The translations under genes and the position numbers were made by a program. From the NCBI GenBank assembly GCA_023433505.1, contig JAEZCO010000032.1:1-64000 (forward strand): DNA of 64,000 nt. The letters are read 5' to 3'. This DNA comes from Bacillota bacterium (lineage in GTDB: Bacteria > Bacillota > Clostridia > Acetivibrionales > DTU013). Positions within the stretch are counted from its first letter, which is position 1. The number at the start of each line of letters is the position of its first letter. This document shows positions 44,495 to 52,207 of this stretch, in pieces. The notes below the pieces were generated by a model. That model searched no databases, was not told where the DNA came from, and saw nothing but the letters and a program-made list of their open reading frames with translations.

Positions 44495-44529
44495 CCAAAT
44501 AAATAATCGTATATATAGGAGGTTATAAA

Positions 44530-46185
44530 ATGAAAGTACGTATTTTATCAATCCTGCTGGTACTCTGTTTTCTTATTGCCCTGCCTGCATGCACTTCCAA
44601 GGATGCAGGGCCGAGCAATCCTACAACAGCAGCAGCTTCTTCTGGAAGCGCTCCTGCGGAGGACAAAAATGTATTGCCTTATAAGGGGGATGAAGTAACT
44701 ATTTCAATGCTTGGATGGGCATCCTACAAGGATCTTGAACCGGAAACCCTTTTTGGAAAGTGGTTCCAGGAAAAACTCGGCAAGATCAAGCTTGATATTG
44801 AAATCCCGGTAGCCGATGATGCAGGGATGACGCAGAAGTGCGACCTTTATCTGGCTTCCGGCGATATGCCGGATATTATGGTTTACCGTGATGCGGAAAA
44901 ATTTATGAGAGCATATGGCGATGGCAGTGTAACATTAAACCTGCTGGATTATGCCAAGTATATGCCTGAGTATACAGAACGCCGCAAAACCTTCCCTCAT
45001 CTGTCCTGGTTTGACAAAGACAATAAAGCCTACCTCTTCTTCCCAAGCTGGTATGACGGTACAAGCGAAACCTGGTTCCAGAATCAGGACCTGATGACCA
45101 AATACAATCTAAAGACTCCCACCAACTATGATGAGCTGCTTCAATGCCTGGACACAGTCAAAAAGGGTGAACCCAAGAATGTCGGACTTTTATTCCACGG
45201 CTGGGGCTTTGAATATCAGTACACGTGCTTCTCACAACTGTTTGGCAGCCTTGGTAGAAGCCCTGGCACCATGGTGTTCGATTATAATAAAAACAAATGG
45301 GTTTTTGCACTTAAGGAATACAGCGATATATACTATAATGCTACGAAGGCTATGGCAGACGCATATGCAAAAGGCTTCATTGCAAAGGATTTCATAACAA
45401 TGCCGGGCGATGTATGGACCAACACCCGAAATAACGGAGATTATCTTTTTACCTTCCTCTACAATAATATTTCAAAGTCTGACTATGAAAGTACTTATAT
45501 TGCTAAACCCGTTTATATTGATCCTCCTGCAGCTACCGGTGTAAAACCCTCTGTCAGGACCGATTATACATCTGATGTTGTAGGCTGGGGGTATGTTATT
45601 TCAAAAAAAGCCAAGAATCCTGAACTTTGCGCAAGTATACTGGACCTGATCGGGTCCAAGGAAACAGCCAATACCTATTACTGGGGCTGGGAAGGTGATA
45701 CTTACAAGGTAAACGCAGAGGGTAAAAAAGAATACAATCCGGACTTTTTGAAATTGCCCAAAGAGGATTCGGAGAAAAAGTATGGAATAATGACGTATCC
45801 TTATGTATTTATGCCTATGTTCTCAATGTGTTATGCCGGTGACGCAGTGATGTCATCATGGTCTGATGAATCAAGAAGGGGGACTGAAATTGCTTCTAAA
45901 AAGCTGAAAAGCGGTGAATATGAGACTTATTACGGTGCCTCCAACCCGACGCTGAGCGATGATGCAACAGAAAAATACGGCACTCTCAGCACGGCAGTAA
46001 GGACATATGTTAATGAAACCCTTACAGCCTTTGTTCTTGGAAGTAAAAATCTGAGTGGATGGGATGCTTTTGTTAACAGCGTTAAGGATTATGGTGATAT
46101 TGATTGGGCGGTAGAACAATTTAACGCAGCTCCACAGAAGCCTGCCAAAGCACTTCAGTCTCAGCGTAATTATATTACGCCGTAA
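44530..46185 (+). CDS. ABC importer D, substrate-binding lipoprotein (LplA type)
   Basis: A 551-residue lipoprotein behind ATAGGAGG. The signal peptide ends at L-P-A-C. The mature part is longer than in family 1 proteins and has the LplA-type pattern: ISMLGWASYKDLEPETLFGK, LASGDMPDIMVYRDAEKF and YNLKTPTNYDELLQCLDTVKK. It should bind a larger or modified oligosaccharide. It lies downstream of its permeases and is followed by a strong GC-rich hairpin and then by a secreted enzyme gene. Confidence 0.92.
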   Translation: MKVRILSILLVLCFLIALPACTSKDAGPSNPTTAAASSGSAPAEDKNVLPYKGDEVTISMLGWASYKDLEPETLFGKWFQEKLGKIKLDIEIPVADDAGMTQKCDLYLASGDMPDIMVYRDAEKFMRAYGDGSVTLNLLDYAKYMPEYTERRKTFPHLSWFDKDNKAYLFFPSWYDGTSETWFQNQDLMTKYNLKTPTNYDELLQCLDTVKKGEPKNVGLLFHGWGFEYQYTCFSQLFGSLGRSPGTMVFDYNKNKWVFALKEYSDIYYNATKAMADAYAKGFIAKDFITMPGDVWTNTRNNGDYLFTFLYNNISKSDYESTYIAKPVYIDPPAATGVKPSVRTDYTSDVVGWGYVISKKAKNPELCASILDLIGSKETANTYYWGWEGDTYKVNAEGKKEYNPDFLKLPKEDSEKKYGIMTYPYVFMPMFSMCYAGDAVMSSWSDESRRGTEIASKKLKSGEYETYYGASNPTLSDDATEKYGTLSTAVRTYVNETLTAFVLGSKNLSGWDAFVNSVKDYGDIDWAVEQFNAAPQKPAKALQSQRNYITP

Positions 46186-46237
46186 AGGATCAAAGAAGCT
46201 TCAATACTGATTTAATCATAATACTCCAATAAGGAAG

Positions 46238-46276
46238 GGACTGCTGCCTGGTGTTTATAAACCAGGGCAGCAGTCC
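46238..46276 (+). terminator. Strong hairpin after binding protein D
   Basis: GGACTGCTGCCTGGT (46238-46252) pairs with ACCAGGGCAGCAGTCC (46261-46276) with a single bulged G and an 8-nt loop. The tail lacks a T-run. It probably ends the block or strongly attenuates transcription; the rest of the gap to 46427 shows only AT-rich sequence. Confidence 0.65.
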
Positions 46277-46426
46277 ATCAATACTATCCGGTATTTACAA
46301 AAATTCTATGGAAAACTGATCTTTTACTACTATTAATGTAGGTAATATCCATTTAGCTGTAATATGCCTAATAAAAAAACCATTAAGTAAAGCAAAGTTA
46401 AGAATAATGAGAATGGAGGTCTTAGA

Positions 46427-48835
46427 ATGAAAAGAGCAGGGGCATATATAATACTGGTGGTAGTATTGGTTTCGTGTTTTACAGGGTTTGGTACTGCAGT
46501 CTATGCAACAGGAACAGATATAGGTATGTGGTATTCAACATGGTATTCCAAGCTTCCGGAAATCAATAGTGTTTGGATATCAAACTTCGGTGCTTCAAGC
46601 CTATCTCAGTTTATTGGAGATGTAAATGGTGACGGTAAAGATGATGCAGTAACCTTTGAAAATGGGGGAGTATGGAATGTAGCAATTTCAAATGGAAATG
46701 GTTTTAATGCACCAACGCAGTGGGGAAATGGACTTGGGTCAGGTTCAAATAGGCAGTTTCTTGCTGATGTGAATGGTGATGGAAAGATGGATGCAGTTAC
46801 TTTTACCTCAAGCGCCGGTACATGGAATGCAGCCATATCAAACGGAAGTGGTTTTAATACCCCGACACAATGGGCTGTAGGCCTTGGTACGGGTTCCGGT
46901 AACCAATTTCTTGCGGATATAAATGGTGATGGCAAAAAAGATGCGGTTGCTTATCTTTCTGCCACTGGAACTTGGAATGCGGGTTTATCTAGTGGAAGTG
47001 GATTCGGTTCAAGTACCCCGTGGTGTACCGGGCATGGAGTTGGTTCAAGTAATCAGCTTATGGGCGACCTAAACTCAGACGGTAAGGAAGATGCAATTGT
47101 ATATTTTAGTTCGGGGGCGTGGTATGCGGCCAATTCCAACGGAAATGGCTTTGATTCTTACTACTCTCTGTGTTCTGGACATGGCTACGGTTCGAATATC
47201 CAGCGGGTATATGATGGTAACGGAGATGGTTATGCAGATTTGTATGTATATTTTAATGGTGATGTTAACGGGGACGGAAAGCCGGGAGATTTGTATGGCA
47301 GGGAATATGAACGGTCAACTCAAGCTTTAGGTGGAAATACGGTGTTTAACTCTGGATTTGGAAGTAATGCGACGAGGTTTATGCAGGGCAATGTAATAGG
47401 AGATGTTTACAATTGGAAATCAAATGTGGCTTTTTATGCAGGGACCAATGGAGGGACCTGGAAGGTTGAAAGATACCGTGCAACTGATACTGTTGTGACC
47501 AACACCTGGTTGGGCTTTGGGGGTAAACCGGAGATAAAATACAAACCGCTGACGCTTGGCGTCTATCAACAGTATGATAGCGGAAATATAAATGTTGTTA
47601 ATGAGCATCTGGCAACGATTGCCGATGCAAAAATTGACTGGCTGCTGCTGGATGAAACTAACGGGCTGAATGCCGAAAGCGGTGCAATTCTGAACAGAGC
47701 AAAAGTATTGGCGCAGTGTGTTAAAATATGGAACGATAATTCTGCCAACAGGGATATAAAGTATGCTTTCGCCATTGGCGGGATACAATGGACTAATCAT
47801 CCTTTAACCATAGAACAGGAAGCAAGGCAGGTGTGGGATGAATTTGCCGACAATCCGGCTTTTGGCGGCTCCAATTATCATTATTATCTGGACGGAAAAC
47901 CATTACTTGTTGTCTATACCAGTGTAGAAAATCAAACGGCATGGAAAAACTATACAGGCGATAAATCAGCAACAAATCATTTCACCGTCCGGTTTGCATC
48001 CTCTTGTTTACCTGGTGAATACGGCTGGCCGCTGCCTCAAACCGGAACAGTCGACAATGATGATGTAATGGTTGTAATGCCGGGCTGGAATAATCATGTT
48101 GGTAATCTTCCGCCTGTTTTAAGGAACAATGGCAGCTATTACAGCACTAGCTGCTGGGACAAGGTAATAAAGAGAGCAGTGAAGCCCCAAACCGTGATAA
48201 TAAACTCTTTCAATGAATTTGCTGAGGACACGGGTGTACAGATAGCCGATACAAGCGCCTTAACCACCTCTGAAATGTGGACCAATTCCTGTGGTGTCAT
48301 TGATAATGATCTGTACTGGAATATGACAAAGGACTTTATCAATCAATTAAAGGGATTGGCAAATATGGCCCATATTGGATACAGCAGCACACAGGGAGGA
48401 GATAATTGGAATTATGAGCAGTGGGACTGGAGCAGCGGCACCAGGGTTATAACTCCCATGACCTGGGATTCTTCAAACTCAAGATGGAAAGGAGCTGCAC
48501 CCTATTGTCTGGTTGGCAGTAACTGGCAGCATCCTGACCTAAACTGTGAATCTGTAAGAAAATTCACTCTTCCAAAATCGGGAAACATAAAAATAACAGG
48601 TAATGCAGCACTTCAGAGTCTCTCGGGAGATGGAATAAAGATAAAGATAAAGAAGAATGATCAGGATTTTTGGCCAGTTGGGGGTGGCTATACAACAATA
48701 ACCACCAGGACAGGTGTTGATATCAACATTCAAACAACAGTAAATGCAAATGACATATTTCAGTTTATCGTCAACTGCAATGGAACAATCAGTTATGACA
48801 CAACTATATGGAACGCTGTAATAACATACCAGTAA
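46427..48835 (+). CDS. Secreted FG-GAP/VCBS-repeat protein with GH99/GH71-like catalytic domain
   Basis: An 802-residue secreted protein behind TGGAGG, with a signal peptide ending near VYAT. Residues about 60-310 hold at least four repeats of roughly 50 residues with the calcium-binding FG-GAP pattern D-x-N-G-D-G-K-x-D (GDVNGDGKDDAV, ADVNGDGKMDAV, ADINGDGKKDAV, GDLNSDGKEDAI). A TIM-barrel region follows (about 370-630): LTLGVYQQYDSGN, KIDWLLLDETNGL, GKPLLVVYTS and VIINSFNEFAEDTG, which resembles GH99/GH71-like enzymes. The last 170 residues look like a beta-sandwich. GH99 enzymes are endo-mannanases, so the target may be a mannose-containing glycan, but this is a loose match. Confidence 0.7.
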   Translation: MKRAGAYIILVVVLVSCFTGFGTAVYATGTDIGMWYSTWYSKLPEINSVWISNFGASSLSQFIGDVNGDGKDDAVTFENGGVWNVAISNGNGFNAPTQWGNGLGSGSNRQFLADVNGDGKMDAVTFTSSAGTWNAAISNGSGFNTPTQWAVGLGTGSGNQFLADINGDGKKDAVAYLSATGTWNAGLSSGSGFGSSTPWCTGHGVGSSNQLMGDLNSDGKEDAIVYFSSGAWYAANSNGNGFDSYYSLCSGHGYGSNIQRVYDGNGDGYADLYVYFNGDVNGDGKPGDLYGREYERSTQALGGNTVFNSGFGSNATRFMQGNVIGDVYNWKSNVAFYAGTNGGTWKVERYRATDTVVTNTWLGFGGKPEIKYKPLTLGVYQQYDSGNINVVNEHLATIADAKIDWLLLDETNGLNAESGAILNRAKVLAQCVKIWNDNSANRDIKYAFAIGGIQWTNHPLTIEQEARQVWDEFADNPAFGGSNYHYYLDGKPLLVVYTSVENQTAWKNYTGDKSATNHFTVRFASSCLPGEYGWPLPQTGTVDNDDVMVVMPGWNNHVGNLPPVLRNNGSYYSTSCWDKVIKRAVKPQTVIINSFNEFAEDTGVQIADTSALTTSEMWTNSCGVIDNDLYWNMTKDFINQLKGLANMAHIGYSSTQGGDNWNYEQWDWSSGTRVITPMTWDSSNSRWKGAAPYCLVGSNWQHPDLNCESVRKFTLPKSGNIKITGNAALQSLSGDGIKIKIKKNDQDFWPVGGGYTTITTRTGVDINIQTTVNANDIFQFIVNCNGTISYDTTIWNAVITYQ

Positions 48836-48963
48836 TTATTTAGTCGATACCATTCAGAGTAGAATTTAATGTTATAACTTTGGAACTTGATGAAGGAATA
48901 AATAAAAGAATCTATTGAAAGTGTAAATAGATCAGCTAAAAAAATGAAAATGGAGGTAACAGC

Positions 48964-51900
48964 ATGAAAAAGTCGAAAAGGGTATTACCAATTCTCTTAT
49001 CTGTCTGCATCTTTGCCACAATTTTATTTTACGGACAAAGTACCGTATTTGCTGCCGCTACACATCTATGGACGGAATCATCTTATGTTAATGTATTTAA
49101 GGATACACCCAGGCCTTACGATGCAACAACTTCCATAAACCTTACCGTTGCAAGGAATGAATATGAAGCGGCACAGATTATCATCAGAAGGGATGAAGCG
49201 TTTACAATCAATGGCGTAACTTTTACCAGCCTGACAAGCGGCTCAAACACGATAGCAGCCTTCAACCTGAAGTATCAATTTGTAGAGTATCAATATCAGT
49301 CGGGTAACAGCCAATATATAAATCTCCTGGTAAGGAAGGGCTCGGGAGATTACCCTGACCCGCTTTCCAATTCGGCAAGCATAAACGTGGCAGCAAACAC
49401 AACCCAGTCAATATGGGTAAGAGCATATATCCCATCGGCAACAGTTGCCGGTGTTTATACCGGTACAGCTATAGTAAACACGACTGCCGGGAATTTTAAT
49501 GTAAGCATTTCTCTTGATGTGAAAAATGTAACAATTCCTGACCCCAGCAATGGTACCTTCAGTAATGCATTATGGGCACAGTTTTTTGGCCCGATATCCT
49601 GGGATCTGGTAGGCGGAGAAAGCTTTATGAATGCATTCCCTTATGATAGAAGGTCTACCGATTGGTGGAAGGTTGTGGATAACCTGGCAGACCTGATGAA
49701 GCAAAACAGGACCAATGTACTGCCTGTAAATATGGATTACTTGCTGATGGATGGGGGCACATACCTTGGTACCGACGGGAAATGGCGTTTCAATTGGACT
49801 GCCTTTGATGAGGTTATACAGTTCTTTGTAGATAAAGGCGTGGTTAAGGAACTTCAAGGCTTGTTCATGGCACAGGCAAACGGTGTATCAAGAGCTATGG
49901 TACAGCTTGTTGACAGCGATAGTTACGGCAATTCCTTTAGGAATTATTATCCCATAGAACATTGGGCGGCTCAGGCATGGATTGATCAATTCATACCTGC
50001 ATTGAAAGAACACCTCATTTCAAAGGGCTGGGTAGACAAGTTCTGGTTGAGTATACAGGATGAGCCGAACGGTCCTCAGATTGTAGCTGATTACAAAGCG
50101 ATATCAACCAGAGTTAAGAATGCATGGAATTCAGCGCCTGGAGCTTATCCATTGCAAATTGGAGACGCCGTATATGATGCAAACTATTATAAGCAGCTTA
50201 CAGGTGACATGGATTTGTGGATAGCGAATCATTTGACATATGATCCTGAAATGGCATGGTTTGATTCGAGGCAGGCTGCTGGTGATGAAGTCTGGTTATA
50301 CAATTGCAGTGTTCCCAGAGATTCATACCTTAACAGATTTATAGATCAGCCGGTATGGGAGCAGAGATCTACCATGTGGTATTGCTACAAGAGAGGCTTA
50401 ACAGGATATCTTCACTATGGTTATAATGTCTGGCTTGGAAATATCTATGCGGGAGACAATCCTCCGTTAAAGGGAGATGGCTGGATCACCTATCCGGATA
50501 ATGCCAACAAGAAACTCAAATCCTCAATTAGATATGAAGCTTTAAGGGATGGCATAGAAGACTATGAATTGCTTAAAATACTAGGACAGACACAGCCGGA
50601 TGTTGCTAAAAACCTTGTTGATAACATGGTGAATCTGGGAATTAATTACACGCAAGATACAAAATTGATGGAACGTATAAGAGCCAATCTTATACGAGCA
50701 GCTGCGGGACAGCCTATGTTTGGAACAGATTTGGCTTATAATAAGACAGCCGCTGCATCGACGTCGGCATCAGGGTATGAAGCATCCAGAGCAGTTGACA
50801 ACAACTCATCAACAGACTGGAGATCTGCAGCAGCGGGCAGCCAATGGATTCAGTTGGACCTTGGTGCCGCCCGGTACCAGGTAGACGGCATCAAACTGAA
50901 ATGGGGAACTGCTAATTATGCCACCAGCTATAATGTGCAGGCCTCATATAACGGGACATCATGGAAGACTGTATATTCTACCACAGCAGGAAATGGAGGT
51001 GAAGACTATGTTCCTCTGTGCGGTGTTGTTGATGACCCCATAACAGTAAAAGCAAGATATGTACGCATAAATTTTACTGCATGCTCAGGCAGTTCCTACA
51101 ACCTCTTCAACATGGAGCTAGGTGGATTACAGCTACCAAAAGAGAATCTGGCTGCAGGTAAGCCCTATACGAATTCTCATGCCGGAACCTCCCCATACAT
51201 TGATTCAGGTAATACAGAGGTTACGGACGGTATTATTGCAGGGACATATCTGGATGGTTTCAGCTTCGGTCAACAGCTTGGGGGAGGTACCCACTCACCC
51301 TACCAGGTAATAGACCTTGGTTCTGCGCAGGTGGTGAATCAGGTAAAAGTGCATACCTATGGCGCTGTTGAAGATAATTACACTACTGAATGGGTCAAGG
51401 TGTACACAAGCACCGATAATGTCAATTTCACTCAGAAAGCATGGTTATATGAGTTAAATTCAAAAAATGAAGGCAGATGGTATGACATTACTTTTCCTGA
51501 TACTACTGCAAGGTATATCAAGGTGCAGTATTTCAAGACATATACAGCGGGGCAGGACCGAAACTGGTTGTTCCAGGATGAAATAGAGGTTTACGGGGGA
51601 GTAACGGGTACAAATCAGGCAGCAGGCAGGACATATACTAAAGATACTCCACCTGCTGGAACATACCCTGATACTGGCAATCTTGAATCCACAGACAATA
51701 AAATTGGCGGTGAATATACCGATACATTATCATACGGTTACAGTGTAGCCAGCGGTACTACAAAAACAGTGTCGATAACAGTGGATTTGGGAAGTGATAA
51801 ATCCATAAGCCTTGCCAAGCTCAGAAAATATGAATGGAACCTTGGAAAATATGCGCCTGATAATGTGAAGGTATATACAGCTACAAATGCTCAGCCTGAT

Positions 51901-52065
51901 GTATTTGTAAAGCGCGGAGAGGTATCATGCCCCACCGGGCTATGGTATGAAATACCTTTTGGTACAGAAACAGCAAGGTATGTAAAGTTTGAGCTGTCAA
52001 AACATAACTATGGAGGAAGTACGAATACGGATTGGCTGTTTATAGATGAGGTGGCAGTGTACTAA
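48964..52065 (+). CDS. Secreted DUF4091/GH123-like enzyme with three F5/8C-type modules
   Basis: A 1033-residue secreted protein behind TGGAGG, with a signal peptide ending near VFAA. Residues about 36-575 match DUF4091/GH123-like proteins: a beta-sandwich start (INLTVARNEYEAAQIIIRRD, VAGVYTGTAIV), a TIM barrel with WLSIQDEPNG (Asp366-Glu367, the pair used in GH123 substrate-assisted catalysis) and RYEALRDGIEDYELLKIL near its end. GH123 enzymes remove beta-GalNAc, so an amino-sugar substrate is possible. Three discoidin-like modules follow at about 590-720, 722-880 and 881-1033, each with the sugar-binding jelly-roll pattern and a closing E-V-x-Y. A convergent hairpin follows. Confidence 0.8.
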   Translation: MKKSKRVLPILLSVCIFATILFYGQSTVFAAATHLWTESSYVNVFKDTPRPYDATTSINLTVARNEYEAAQIIIRRDEAFTINGVTFTSLTSGSNTIAAFNLKYQFVEYQYQSGNSQYINLLVRKGSGDYPDPLSNSASINVAANTTQSIWVRAYIPSATVAGVYTGTAIVNTTAGNFNVSISLDVKNVTIPDPSNGTFSNALWAQFFGPISWDLVGGESFMNAFPYDRRSTDWWKVVDNLADLMKQNRTNVLPVNMDYLLMDGGTYLGTDGKWRFNWTAFDEVIQFFVDKGVVKELQGLFMAQANGVSRAMVQLVDSDSYGNSFRNYYPIEHWAAQAWIDQFIPALKEHLISKGWVDKFWLSIQDEPNGPQIVADYKAISTRVKNAWNSAPGAYPLQIGDAVYDANYYKQLTGDMDLWIANHLTYDPEMAWFDSRQAAGDEVWLYNCSVPRDSYLNRFIDQPVWEQRSTMWYCYKRGLTGYLHYGYNVWLGNIYAGDNPPLKGDGWITYPDNANKKLKSSIRYEALRDGIEDYELLKILGQTQPDVAKNLVDNMVNLGINYTQDTKLMERIRANLIRAAAGQPMFGTDLAYNKTAAASTSASGYEASRAVDNNSSTDWRSAAAGSQWIQLDLGAARYQVDGIKLKWGTANYATSYNVQASYNGTSWKTVYSTTAGNGGEDYVPLCGVVDDPITVKARYVRINFTACSGSSYNLFNMELGGLQLPKENLAAGKPYTNSHAGTSPYIDSGNTEVTDGIIAGTYLDGFSFGQQLGGGTHSPYQVIDLGSAQVVNQVKVHTYGAVEDNYTTEWVKVYTSTDNVNFTQKAWLYELNSKNEGRWYDITFPDTTARYIKVQYFKTYTAGQDRNWLFQDEIEVYGGVTGTNQAAGRTYTKDTPPAGTYPDTGNLESTDNKIGGEYTDTLSYGYSVASGTTKTVSITVDLGSDKSISLAKLRKYEWNLGKYAPDNVKVYTATNAQPDVFVKRGEVSCPTGLWYEIPFGTETARYVKFELSKHNYGGSTNTDWLFIDEVAVY

Positions 52066-52078
52066 TGGCTGGAACTTT

Positions 52079-52124
52079 AAAGAGGCTAAGCGCCATCATA
52101 AGATGAGGGGTGCTTAGCCTCTTT
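52079..52124. terminator. Hairpin between convergent genes
   Basis: AAAGAGGCTAAGC (52079-52091) pairs perfectly with GCTTAGCCTCTTT (52112-52124) around a 20-nt loop. It lies between the GH123-like gene on the plus strand and the pectate lyase gene on the minus strand, and the stem ends in AAA/TTT, so it may serve both directions. Confidence 0.7.
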
Positions 52125-52207
52125 GGAGTATATGGCACGGTAAACGCATGAAGCAAGAAACAAGAAGAGATATAGCTTCATTTTGTAACGCTACTTACAG
52201 TTCATTT

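Noticed and set aside
46600..47110. DNA-level repeats of about 150-160 bp that could look like a tandem repeat or array
   Set aside because: They are the coding repeats of the FG-GAP region in one continuous frame, not CRISPR or satellite DNA.
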